Source: Streptomyces sp. NRRL S-87
Lineage (GTDB): Bacteria; Actinomycetota; Actinomycetes; Streptomycetales; Streptomycetaceae
Direction of reading: 5' to 3'
Assembly (NCBI RefSeq): GCF_000719335.1
Contig: NZ_JOGB01000040.1
Span: 1-61,519 of the forward strand
Length of the DNA stretch: 61,519 nt
The notes under the pieces were generated by a model. That model ran no database searches, was not told the DNA's origin, and saw only the letters and a list, made by a program, of their open reading frames with translations. Of this stretch, positions 54,021 to 61,519 are shown piece by piece. Both the position numbers and the translations under genes were made by a program. Positions within the stretch are counted from its first letter, which is position 1, and each line of letters begins with the position of its first letter.

Positions 54021-56546
54021 GTGGGGCTGGGGGTCGGTGTGAACGGTGGCAGGCGTGCGCGGGCGGGTTCCGTCGTCAGTGGGTTCGCAGCGGCGGCGGC
54101 CTGCGCGCTGGGTGTGGTGACGAACTACGCCGCGAGCGCCGTGCCGGACTGGGCCTCCCGTCCGCCGGTCGTGTGGTCGGTCTTCGGTGCGCTGGCCGTG
54201 GGTGCGGTCGTCCTGGAGCTGGTCGGCCGCCGTCTGGGCGCCGTCGAGTCCGCGCGGAGCGCCGCGCAGGTGGGTCCGTGGCCGGTGAGGCGACCGCCGG
54301 TCGCCGGCATGGCCTCCCTGCGCGCGCCCCAGGGCTCGGGCGCGGTCCGAGGCCGTGACGGCGAACTGGCCGCCCTGCGGCGGCTGCTGGCCCGACCCCA
54401 GGGCCGGTACGCCGTGGTGTGCGGGGTCGGCGGCATCGGCAAGACCACGTTGGCCGCCGCCCTGGCGGACGTCGCACGCGGGGAAGCGCGGAGGGTGTTC
54501 TGGATCCGCTGGCGTGCCCCGGACGAGCTGGCCGAGCAGATGATCCGCGTTGCGCTGGCCTGCGGCCTTCCCGATGCCCGGCTCGAGGAGGCCCGGGCGG
54601 GACGCGTCGCGCTGCCGGACGTGGTGTGGGAGCAGTTGGAGCGCACCCCCGCCTGGCTCCTGGTCCTCGACAACGTCGACACCCCGCAGGCCGTCGGTCC
54701 TGACGGCGAGGACGTCGCCTCCTACCGGGGGTGGATCCGGCCCGGCGGCCGGGGCCTGCTGCTGGTCACCAGCCGGAACGCCGATGCCGCGGTGTGGGGC
54801 GCGCGAGCCGTCCTCCACCGCGTCGCCCCGCTGGAGCCCGCGGCCGGCAGCCAGGTCCTCAGGGACGCGGCACCCGGCGCGGGGACCGCCGACGAGGCAC
54901 GGGCACTGGCGGAGCGGCTGGGGGGCCTGCCCCTGGCGCTCCACGCCGTGGGCCGCTACCTGGGCGCCCCCGGCAGCCGCCACCGCAGCTTCACCGCCTA
55001 CACCGCCGCCCTCGACACACAGCTGGGCACTCTGCTCGGCGCCACGCAGCTCCGGGCGACCGACCCGGCCGTCGGGCGGACCCTCGTACGCCACACGTGG
55101 GAGCTGTCCCTCGACCAGCTCGCCGCCGACGGTACCCCCCTTGCACGGTCGGTGCTGCGACTGCTGGCCCTCCTGGCGCCCGCCCCCGTCCCCGTCCGCC
55201 TCCTCACCCCGGAACTCGTCACCGAAGCCACGGAGCAGCAGACGGGCGTGACCGAGGTCGAGGCCGCGCTCAACGGCCTCCACACCTACGGACTCGTGGA
55301 CACGCCCACGGGCCACGACGGGCAGCCCGTCCTCGGACAGGTCCTCCTGCACCCCCTCGTACGCGAGATCACCGCCCACATCCACGCCACCGAATCCGAG
55401 GCCCGCGACCGCTACCGGCAGGCCCTCGTGGGGTGCCTGGTCGATGCGGCCCGGGCCACAGGTGCTCGGGCCGCCGACTGGGACGGGGCCCGCCTCCTCG
55501 CCCCCCACCTCCTCGTCGCCGCGGCGGACACCGCCAACGAGGACGACCGCGACCTCGCCGACGCCGTCGACCACGTCGGCCGGTCCCTCAGCGCTGCGGG
55601 CGACTACGGCAGTGCACTCCAACTACGCCAAGCCGCGCACGAGATCACTGCCCGCTCCCTGGGCCCTGACCATTCCGACACCCTGAACAGCCGCAACGAC
55701 CTCGCCAACGCGCTCGACCTCTTCGGCCGGCACCAGGAGGCGGCCGACCTCCACCAGCAGGTCTTCACCGCCCGTGAACGCATCCTCGGCCCCGAACACC
55801 CCGACACGCTGCTCAGCCGCAGCAACCTCGCCAACGCGCTGGACCACCTCGGTCGACACCAGGAGGCGGCCGACCACCACCGGCACATCCTGGCCACCCG
55901 CGAGCGCGTCCTCGGCACCGATCACGTGCACACCCTGCACAGCCGCAACAACCTCGGCCTCGCACTCGGCTACCTCGGCGAGCACCAGGCCGCGGCCGAG
56001 CTGCACCGGGAGGCGCTGTCGGGGTACGAACGCGTCCTCGGCGCCGACCATCCCGACAGCCTGAACAGCCGCAACAACCTCGCGCTCGCGCTCGACGACC
56101 TCGGCCGGCACCGGGAAGCGGCCGATCTTCACCAGCAGGTCCACACCGCGTACGCGCGGGTCCTCGGCCCCGATCACCCGGACACCCTGAACAGTCGCGA
56201 CAACCTCGGCCTCGCACTCGGCCACCTCGGCCACCACCAGGACGCGGCCGACCTCCACCGTCAGGTGGTCGCCGCCTTCGAACGCCTCCTCGGACCGGCG
56301 CACCCCAGCACCCTGACCAGCCGCAACAACCTGGGCCTCGCGTTGGAGAACCTCGGGCACCACCGCGATGCCGCCGACCTCCACCGACAGGTCCTCGCCA
56401 CCCGCGAACGCGTCCTCGGTCCCGATCACCCCCGCACCCTGGAGAGCCGCAACAACCTCGCAGCCGTGCTGCGGGCCGCGGGGCGCGCCGGCCGGGGGTC
56501 GGGGTCCAGGACGAGGCGTCGGTTCCTGAACGCCGGACGCCGTTGA
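54021..56546 (+). CDS. Membrane-anchored STAND NTPase with TPR array
   Basis: 841 aa from GTG 54021 (GGGAG ten bases upstream; a second GTG lies six codons in). Two membrane helices (about 16-38 and 48-68) precede an NB-ARC-like NTPase: P-loop CGVGGIGKTT (134-143) and Walker B AWLLVLDNVD (211-220). The helical middle ends in a winged-helix-like region. The C-terminus (from about 546) has six complete and one partial 42-residue TPR repeats of kinesin-light-chain type (LGPDHPDTLNSRNNLGLAL pattern). STAND switches use repeats to sense and the NTPase to oligomerise. The N-terminal membrane segment could be the effector. No catalytic effector domain is seen. Confidence 0.88.
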   Translation: MGLGVGVNGGRRARAGSVVSGFAAAAACALGVVTNYAASAVPDWASRPPVVWSVFGALAVGAVVLELVGRRLGAVESARSAAQVGPWPVRRPPVAGMASLRAPQGSGAVRGRDGELAALRRLLARPQGRYAVVCGVGGIGKTTLAAALADVARGEARRVFWIRWRAPDELAEQMIRVALACGLPDARLEEARAGRVALPDVVWEQLERTPAWLLVLDNVDTPQAVGPDGEDVASYRGWIRPGGRGLLLVTSRNADAAVWGARAVLHRVAPLEPAAGSQVLRDAAPGAGTADEARALAERLGGLPLALHAVGRYLGAPGSRHRSFTAYTAALDTQLGTLLGATQLRATDPAVGRTLVRHTWELSLDQLAADGTPLARSVLRLLALLAPAPVPVRLLTPELVTEATEQQTGVTEVEAALNGLHTYGLVDTPTGHDGQPVLGQVLLHPLVREITAHIHATESEARDRYRQALVGCLVDAARATGARAADWDGARLLAPHLLVAAADTANEDDRDLADAVDHVGRSLSAAGDYGSALQLRQAAHEITARSLGPDHSDTLNSRNDLANALDLFGRHQEAADLHQQVFTARERILGPEHPDTLLSRSNLANALDHLGRHQEAADHHRHILATRERVLGTDHVHTLHSRNNLGLALGYLGEHQAAAELHREALSGYERVLGADHPDSLNSRNNLALALDDLGRHREAADLHQQVHTAYARVLGPDHPDTLNSRDNLGLALGHLGHHQDAADLHRQVVAAFERLLGPAHPSTLTSRNNLGLALENLGHHRDAADLHRQVLATRERVLGPDHPRTLESRNNLAAVLRAAGRAGRGSGSRTRRRFLNAGRR
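55656..56500 (+). repeat. 126-bp coding repeats of the TPR array
   Basis: Seven repeats of about 126 bases encode 42-residue TPR units. Conserved stretches include CTCGG-CCCGA-CA-CCCGACACCCTGA near each start. DNA identity between neighbours is high enough to allow recombination. Confidence 0.8.
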
Positions 56547-56593
56547 GGCGTGTGCCGTCGCCCTGCCGGTGCGCCTCGCCGCACGGGACGGGC

Positions 56594-56609
56594 GGCTGCG
56601 GCCGCAGCC
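56594..56609. other. 16-bp perfect palindrome between convergent genes
   Basis: GGCTGCGGCCGCAGCC lies between the STAND gene stop (56546) and the SH3 gene stop (56670). It is a weak candidate for a bidirectional terminator because it has no loop, though partial pairing of the flanks CGGG/CCCG extends it. Confidence 0.4.
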
Positions 56610-56669
56610 CCGCCGCCGCGAGCGCGGCCGTGGCGCGGCGCAACTGCCCGTCGTGGGCGGCCCGCTGCG

Positions 56670-57107
56670 TCAGCGCGGCGGGCAGGGCTTCACGGGGGCG
56701 AGGTTCTGCACGTAACGGGCCGAGACCCAGCGGCTCGTCGAGCCGACCAGGCGGTACCAGAGGTCGTTGCCGTCGACCTCGTCGCCGTAGTTCTTGCACA
56801 CGAGCTCGATCCTGCTCCCCGACCGCAGGCTGCCCACGACCGGCGCGTGGACGAACGGCTTGCTGCGGACGTTGAGCTCGGACCGGGCGAGCACCCGGCC
56901 GACCGCGTACCCCTGACCGGACGAGCCGTCGGAGTCCTCGTCGTCGGCGGGCTGTTCGGCCCAGGGACCGTCGCCCGCGACGTGGCCCTTCGGCGCCGCG
57001 TCGGCGCGCGGCCCGTCGTCGGCCGCGGCGGCCGCGCCCCAGCCGGCGAGACCGAGCACGAGGCTCGCGGACGCCAGGACGACGACGGACCTGCGGGGCT
57101 TCGACAT
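56670..57107 (-). CDS. Secreted SH3b-domain protein
   Basis: 145 aa from ATG 57107, with AGAGGAG upstream; an in-frame TTG two codons earlier is less likely. Signal peptide SVVVLASASLVLGLAGWGAAAAA. An acidic linker (DDEDSDGSSGQ) is followed by a bacterial SH3 domain: SELNVRSKPFVHAPVVGSLRSGSRIELVCK ... DLWYRLVGSTSRWVSARYV. It probably binds peptidoglycan or surface polymers. Divergent from the beta-helix gene with a 284-bp gap that holds a GGTTAACC palindrome (57232-57239). Confidence 0.9.
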   Translation of the reverse strand: MSKPRRSVVVLASASLVLGLAGWGAAAAADDGPRADAAPKGHVAGDGPWAEQPADDEDSDGSSGQGYAVGRVLARSELNVRSKPFVHAPVVGSLRSGSRIELVCKNYGDEVDGNDLWYRLVGSTSRWVSARYVQNLAPVKPCPPR

Positions 57108-57391
57108 GGCCAACTCCTCTGCGAAGACGGTGAAGACATCGGTCCGGCCGCGCCGTCCGGCCCTGGGGGCGGGCGGGCGCCGGGTACGACTATCCCCAGG
57201 TCGGCGCCGGTCGCTCCGACGGCACGGCGCCGGTTAACCCGATCTGTCCAACGGACGTGACGGGCGGGGGGTGAACCGGAGCGGGCCGCTGGAGGGCGGC
57301 GGGGCGACCGTCCTCCGCCGGGCCCGGCATGACACGCCCCCCAATGGCCCATCGATCCGTCCCGCGGGCCGGGCGGCCTAGCGTGGTCGAC

Positions 57392-58498
57392 ATGAAGAGC
57401 CGTCACATCCTGTCCCTGGCATGCACCGCAGCCGCCTGCGGCTCGCTCCTCGGCGCGGCCCCACCGAGCACCGGCCCCCTGGTCCACGTCGTCCGGCCCG
57501 GCGAGTCGATCCAGCGCGCCGTCGACACCGCCCGCCCCGGGGACACCGTCCTGCTGGTCGGTGGCACCTACCGCGAGAGCGTCCGGGTGACCACGTCGGG
57601 GTTGACACTGCGCGGCCTGGGCCCCCGTACCGTGCTCGAACCGGCGGTTCCGCCGGCCGCCGTACCGCCCGCGTCGCCGCCCGCGGCCACGGCCGCCGCG
57701 CGGGCGGCCGACAGCTGCGCCCTCGCCGGGAACGGCATCTGCGTCGAGGGCGCCGACGGGCGTCCCGTGTCCCGCACCACGATCACCGGGCTGGTCCTCT
57801 CCGGCTTCGCCAAGAACGGCCTGTGGGCCTCCGGGACGGACCGGCTGACCGTGCGCGGGGTGACCGCCCGGAACAACGGGCAGTGGGGCATCGCCCAGGA
57901 GCACTCCACCCGGGGCGTCTTCGTGGGCAACGTCGCCACCGGCAACGGCGACGCGGGGCTCTTCCTCGCCAACACCGTCAAGACCGAGGGCGGCGCCACG
58001 GACACCGGCGGCGCGCTGGTCGCCCGGAACCGGCTGCAGGGAAACCGCATCGGCGTGACCGTCCGGCGGCTGCGCAACCTCACGGTCGAGCGCAACGACA
58101 TCACGGGCAACTGCGCCGGGGTCTTCGTCGTCGGCGACGAGACGCCCCCGCGGGCCGGCGACCTGACCGTACGGGCCAACCGCGTCGTGGCGAACAACAA
58201 GTACTGCCCGAAGACCGCCCGGCTGCCGTTCCTGCAGGGCGTCGGAGTGGTCCTGACCGGGGCCGAGGACACCCAGGTCACCGGGAACCTGATCACGGAC
58301 AACGTCGGCACCTCCCCGCTGTCCGGCGGGGTCGTGCTCCTCAAGAGCTTCGTCGGCGTCACCAACGAGCGGAACCGGATCACCGGCAACACGCTGCGCA
58401 GCAACGCCCCGGCCGACCTCGTCGACACCGACGCGGGCCGCGACAACGTCTTCCGGGACAACGCGTGCGCGGCGTCCCGGCCGGCGGGCCTGTGCTGA
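57392..58498 (+). CDS. Secreted right-handed parallel beta-helix protein
   Basis: 368 aa from ATG 57392 (MKSRHILSLAC). A signal peptide with Cys residues (HILSLACTAAACGSLLG) could also act as a lipobox. A region like the NosD/pectate-lyase domain follows: VHVVRPGESIQRAVDTARPGDTVLLVGGTY, then repeated coils rich in NGxxGI / RNNGQWGI / GNGDAGLF / ITGNCAGVFV. Such proteins bind or cut surface glycans. No catalytic residue set can be assigned. A TAGCGT element eight bases before the ATG may be a -10 of a near-leaderless mRNA. Confidence 0.88.
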   Translation: MKSRHILSLACTAAACGSLLGAAPPSTGPLVHVVRPGESIQRAVDTARPGDTVLLVGGTYRESVRVTTSGLTLRGLGPRTVLEPAVPPAAVPPASPPAATAAARAADSCALAGNGICVEGADGRPVSRTTITGLVLSGFAKNGLWASGTDRLTVRGVTARNNGQWGIAQEHSTRGVFVGNVATGNGDAGLFLANTVKTEGGATDTGGALVARNRLQGNRIGVTVRRLRNLTVERNDITGNCAGVFVVGDETPPRAGDLTVRANRVVANNKYCPKTARLPFLQGVGVVLTGAEDTQVTGNLITDNVGTSPLSGGVVLLKSFVGVTNERNRITGNTLRSNAPADLVDTDAGRDNVFRDNACAASRPAGLC

Positions 58499-58504
58499 CC
58501 CCTC

Positions 58505-58592
58505 CGGCCCCGCACCCGGCCCCGCACCCGGCCCCGTACGCGGACCCGAGTACGGCCCCGCACCCTCCGGCCCCGCACCCGAACACCCCCCG
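58505..58592 (+). repeat. CCCGGCCCCGCA-type tandem repeats before the O-methyltransferase
   Basis: CCGGCCCCGCACC recurs four times between 58505 and 58592 with GTACGCGGAC and GAGTACGG variants between. It fills the 118-bp leader of the methyltransferase gene. Confidence 0.6.
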
Positions 58593-58616
58593 ATCCAGCA
58601 CGACGAAAGGCCGCAC

Positions 58617-59669
58617 ATGACGACGACCGCGCGCACCACCGAGCCGGCAGCGGGCGCGGCACCCCCGCCGTCCATGCGGCTGCGGGAGCTCGTGTTCGGG
58701 GCGGCCTGCGCCGCCGCCCTCCGCTCGGCGGTCCGGCTCGGTGTCGCCGACGCCCTCGGCGACACCCCCATGGCCGTCGAGGACCTCGCCGCCGCGGTGA
58801 AGACCGAACCCAAGCCGCTGCGCCGCCTGCTGCGGGCCCTGACCTGCTACGGCGTCTTCACGGAACACGCCGACGGGGCGTTCGGGCACACCGACATGTC
58901 CCGGCTGCTGCGGGAGGACGACCCGCACAGCCTGCGCGCCATCGCCCTGTGGTGCACGGAGCCCTGGACCTGGGACGCCTGGCCGCGCCTCGACGAGGCG
59001 GTGCGCACCGGCCGCAACGTCGTCGAGGACCTGTACGGCAAGGAGTTCTTCACCTACCTGAACGAGGACGCGCCGGAGTCGGCCGACGTGTTCAACCGCG
59101 CCATGACGACGTCGAGCCGGCAGTCCGCCCACGACGTCGCCGAGTTCCTCGACCTGTCCAGCTGCTCGTCGGTCGCCGACATCGGCGGCGGCCAGGGCTT
59201 CGTGGTGGCGAGCCTGCTGGAGAAGTACCCGTCCATGCACGGCACCCTGCTCGACCTCCCACGGGTGGTCGAGAACGCCGATCCGCGGCTGCGCCCCGGC
59301 GGCGCACTGGCGGAGCGGGTGCGCATCGTGCCCGGGGACTGCCGCGTGGCCGTCCCGGTACGGGCGGACGTGTACGTCATCAAGAACATCCTGGAGTGGG
59401 ACGAGGACAGCACCGCCCGCACCCTGCACAACGTCATCGAGGCGGGCGGGCCCACCGCGCGCGTCGTGGTCATCGAGAACCTGGTCGACGACACGCCGTC
59501 GATGAGGTTCAGCACGGCCATGGACCTGCTCCTGCTCCTCAACGTCGGTGGCGCCAAGCACACCACCCGCAGCATGGTCTCCCTGCTCACCTCGGCCGGC
59601 CTGGCCGTGGGGGACGTCCGTCCCGTGAACCCGTACCTCCACGCGTTCGACTGCACCGTGGCGCCGTGA
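58617..59669 (+). CDS. O-methyltransferase (polyketide/pigment type)
   Basis: 350 aa; ATG with GAAAGG upstream. An N-terminal winged-helix dimerisation domain (about 20-105, LVFGAACAAALRSAVRLGVADALGDTP) precedes the SAM-binding Rossmann domain with SVADIGGGQGFV (motif I), LLDLPRVV and VIKNILEWDEDSTARTL. It belongs to the family acting on aromatic polyketide hydroxyls (TcmN/O, DnrK type). It is convergent with the SchA/CurD paralogue, so it may methylate a pigment made by the whiE-like cluster. It lies about 23 kb from that cluster, so the link is inference. Confidence 0.92.
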   Translation: MTTTARTTEPAAGAAPPPSMRLRELVFGAACAAALRSAVRLGVADALGDTPMAVEDLAAAVKTEPKPLRRLLRALTCYGVFTEHADGAFGHTDMSRLLREDDPHSLRAIALWCTEPWTWDAWPRLDEAVRTGRNVVEDLYGKEFFTYLNEDAPESADVFNRAMTTSSRQSAHDVAEFLDLSSCSSVADIGGGQGFVVASLLEKYPSMHGTLLDLPRVVENADPRLRPGGALAERVRIVPGDCRVAVPVRADVYVIKNILEWDEDSTARTLHNVIEAGGPTARVVVIENLVDDTPSMRFSTAMDLLLLLNVGGAKHTTRSMVSLLTSAGLAVGDVRPVNPYLHAFDCTVAP

Positions 59670-59757
59670 CCCCTGCCGGCCGGCCGCTCGTACGACCGGT
59701 CACCGGACGCGGTGCCCGTCCCCGTACGAGCGGGCGCCGTCCCCCGTACGAGCGGTC

Positions 59758-59790
59758 GCCGGGCTCCCGCGGCGACCGCGGGGGCCCGGC
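59758..59790. terminator. Bidirectional hairpin between O-methyltransferase and SchA/CurD paralogue
   Basis: GCCGGGCTCCCGCGG (59758-59772) pairs with CCGCGGGGGCCCGGC (59776-59790) over 15 bp with one T-G position and a three-base loop. It separates stops at 59669 and 59820. CGTACGAGCGG repeats lie just before it. Confidence 0.75.
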
Positions 59791-59819
59791 GACCGCCGGT
59801 CGGAGGTACCGCCCACCCG

Positions 59820-61001
59820 TCAGACGTCCGGCGACCGCCGGTCGGTGATGAGCCGCATCCGTGCGGTGTCGAGGAAGCGGGCCAGGTCGGCCGGACCGAG
59901 CCGTGCGGGGTCGACGGGGCCGGCGGGGTCGGTGTCGAACAGCGTCGTCAGCTCCGCCGCCCGCACCGGGTCGGGCAGGCCCAGGCACACGACCGGGTCC
60001 GCCGCCTCGAGTTCGCCGCGCACGTCGATCATGCGCACCACGGTCTCGTCGCGCTGGAAGATCGTGCTGCGCAGCACCGGGCTGCCGGGGTCCTCCGCGG
60101 CCGCCACGTCCTGCCAGGCCAGCAGCTCCGCCAGGCGCATGCCGTGCTCCGGCCGGGCCGGGTAGTGCAGGGCGTACCGGCGCACCGGGGCGCCCGCCCC
60201 CTCCGCACCGGCGGTCTGACCGGCCGCCACGTGGTGGAGGGCGGGCAGGGCCGCCCGGGTGAAGAACACCCGTGCGCTACCGGGGTCGTCGAGGTCCCGG
60301 TCCTGCTCCAGGTACGGATTGATGGCCTCCTCGACGGCCCGTACCTCCGGCTGCCGGGCCACGTACCGCAGTGCCGCCATCAGGTCGCCCTTGACCTCGA
60401 CGGCCCGTACGACCCGGTTGCCGTGCATGAACAGCGAGGTGCGGCACAGCCGCGTGGAGTCGTCGACCCGGGGCTCGGGGGAGGCGTAGTCGGCGAGGAT
60501 CCGTGCGACGGCCTCCTCGCTGCCGGGCCTGACCGTGAACGTCAGGGCGTGCCGGACCACCCCGTCCCCGATGCGCGGGAACGTCTGCAGGCGGCGGGCC
60601 TCCGCCGGAACCCCCGCGGCCGGGCCGCCGGTCTCCCGTACCACGTGGAAGCGCAGGGACCTCGTGTCGCGGACGCAGCCGTGCAGCGGCTGCACCATGC
60701 GGACGTGCTGCTCGCTGTTGATCCAGGAGAGGAACGGCGGCGCGCTCTCCCACTCGCTCGTGATGAGCCATTGGGAGGGGTTCTCGATCGACTGGCACAG
60801 CTGGTCGCTGATGTGCCCGGGCACGGACGCGACATGGGTGGAGAGCTGCTCGTACGCCTCCAGGAACTGCTGCTGCGCGCCGTCGTACACGTGCACCATC
60901 AGGACGACGCGGAGCCTGGAGCCGTCGAACACGGACTGGGAGACACGCTGCGACATGCGCCGCCGCAGCGATTCTGGATCACGTTCGGACGTTGTGGTCA
61001 T
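59820..61001 (-). CDS. SchA/CurD-like protein, second copy
   Basis: 393 aa from ATG 61001 (MTTTSERDPESLRRRMSQRVSQSVF), with AAGGAGATG upstream; the longer frame above is not coding. It is aligned end to end with the protein at 30008-31186: identical blocks include [73 protein letters not shown] and the RMRLITDRR-like C-terminus. The ribosome-binding region also resembles that of the first copy. No KS, ACP or cupin accompanies it here. It may be a spare for the pigment system or belong to a gene set beyond the window. Confidence 0.9.
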   Translation of the reverse strand: MTTTSERDPESLRRRMSQRVSQSVFDGSRLRVVLMVHVYDGAQQQFLEAYEQLSTHVASVPGHISDQLCQSIENPSQWLITSEWESAPPFLSWINSEQHVRMVQPLHGCVRDTRSLRFHVVRETGGPAAGVPAEARRLQTFPRIGDGVVRHALTFTVRPGSEEAVARILADYASPEPRVDDSTRLCRTSLFMHGNRVVRAVEVKGDLMAALRYVARQPEVRAVEEAINPYLEQDRDLDDPGSARVFFTRAALPALHHVAAGQTAGAEGAGAPVRRYALHYPARPEHGMRLAELLAWQDVAAAEDPGSPVLRSTIFQRDETVVRMIDVRGELEAADPVVCLGLPDPVRAAELTTLFDTDPAGPVDPARLGPADLARFLDTARMRLITDRRSPDV

Positions 61002-61481
61002 CCTGCGCACATCTCCTTGCCGCGGGGGCGCCATGGGTCGGCCCGGCCACGATCGAGTGCCGGCTGCTTCGGGATCGGCCCGGGTCGGAGCGGTTCGCGC
61101 CGGCCGGGCCCGAGATGAAGAGGCTCTCTGCCAGGAGCAAGAGGGAGCAGCGAGCCCTACACGTGAGCGTGCCCGAGGACGGCGCATCGCGCATGCCCAG
61201 GCGGTCCGACCGCGTACGCCGGGCGGCCCCGCGCCCGAACCCCCGCCCGCCGTACGCCCGCCCCCGCACCGGGCGGCCGCCGGGGTGCCGGCCCCGCGGC
61301 GGGGTCTCAGCCGGTGCCCTCCGTCCGGGGGAAGCGTGGCGCGGCCCCCGGTGACGGACCGGGTGCGCGTTCGTGCGCGATCCGGCGGGGTTTCGAGCAT
61401 GTATTGACATGTCTGCGTCGACTGCGCTGCACTGGTGCCCGCCGCCACCACCCCTGTCGTCCCGACCCGTCTGGGGAACCC
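61002..61481. other. Intergenic region upstream of the SchA/CurD paralogue and the last gene
   Basis: These 480 bases hold no convincing gene; frames present have mixed third positions. The left part is the 5' flank of the SchA/CurD copy (minus strand). A less GC-rich patch lies at 61114-61150. The right part holds the promoter described at 61398-61433. Confidence 0.5.
61398..61433 (+). promoter_or_regulatory. Putative promoter with inverted repeat at the right end
   Basis: A consensus -35 TTGACA (61404-61409) is followed after 18 bases by TGCACT (61428-61433), a weak -10. The -35 is framed by an inverted repeat CATGT (61398-61402) / ACATG (61407-61411). It precedes the partial gene at 61482. 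Confidence 0.5.
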
Positions 61482-61519
61482 ATGCGACCGATCGGACTCC
61501 TCGTCGCCGCGGTCTGCGC
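61482..61519 (+). CDS. Partial gene, start of a probable secreted protein
   Basis: An ATG after a weak GGGGAA site opens MRPIGLLVAAVC and runs off the window. The basic-then-hydrophobic beginning suggests a signal peptide. Nothing more can be said. Confidence 0.4.
   Translation, partial: MRPIGLLVAAVC

Noticed and set aside
55656..56500. Possible CRISPR or mobile-element repeat block
   Set aside because: The 126-bp period matches 42-residue TPR units in frame, so it is a coding repeat.

Overview
The window is very GC-rich actinobacterial chromosome. Genes are tightly packed, third codon positions are almost all G or C, GTG starts are frequent, and translational overlaps of the ATGA/GTGA type are common. 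Together with a whiE-type spore pigment cluster, a SARP/BTAD regulator and many secreted SH3/NlpC proteins, this points to Streptomyces or a close relative such as Kitasatospora. No tRNA, rRNA, CRISPR array or insertion sequence was recognised.

Region 1 (1.2-16.8 kb) is a complete high-affinity (group 1h, 'Hhy') [NiFe]-hydrogenase locus on the plus strand. It runs hypX, hhyS, hhyL, a NifU-like protein, DUF5947, DUF6084, a 535-aa protein of unknown function, the large-subunit endopeptidase, a 33-aa microprotein, then hypA, hypB, hypF, hypC, hypD and hypE. Nearly all junctions overlap, and a perfect 14-bp hairpin separates the structural/accessory block from hypA-E. The enzyme would scavenge trace H2. 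HypX would make the active-site CO ligand aerobically, HypE/F the cyanides, HypC/D would assemble the Fe(CN)2CO unit, HypA/B would insert Ni, and the protease would trim HhyL.

Region 2 (16.8-28 kb) holds small regulatory modules: an XRE regulator divergent from an MFS exporter, a PadR regulator with a membrane partner, an NAD(P)-binding protein, two secreted wall-related proteins and a 1387-aa HTH-nSTAND-WD40 protein with 14 WD repeats.

Region 3 (28.1-35.5 kb) is a whiE-like type II polyketide (spore pigment) cluster: an FAD hydroxylase divergent from SchA/CurD protein, cupin, KS-alpha, KS-beta/CLF, ACP, aromatase/cyclase and TcmI-type cyclase, closed by a strong intrinsic terminator. A second SchA/CurD paralogue lies convergent with an O-methyltransferase at the right end (58.6-61.0 kb) and may belong to the same or a sister pigment pathway. 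Hydrogenase of this type is known to be active in Streptomyces spores, so two spore-linked functions sit about 11 kb apart.

Region 4 (35.7-58.5 kb) is mixed: an S53 peptidase, DUF1330, a large BTAD/AAA regulator, an F420-type LLM oxidoreductase, a hemerythrin, a FUSC-like membrane protein, a DinB protein, a coiled-coil plus membrane protein pair, a DrrAB-like ABC exporter, a serpin, a SUKH-like protein, a secreted tripeptidyl-aminopeptidase-like hydrolase, a membrane-anchored STAND-TPR protein, an SH3 protein and a beta-helix protein.
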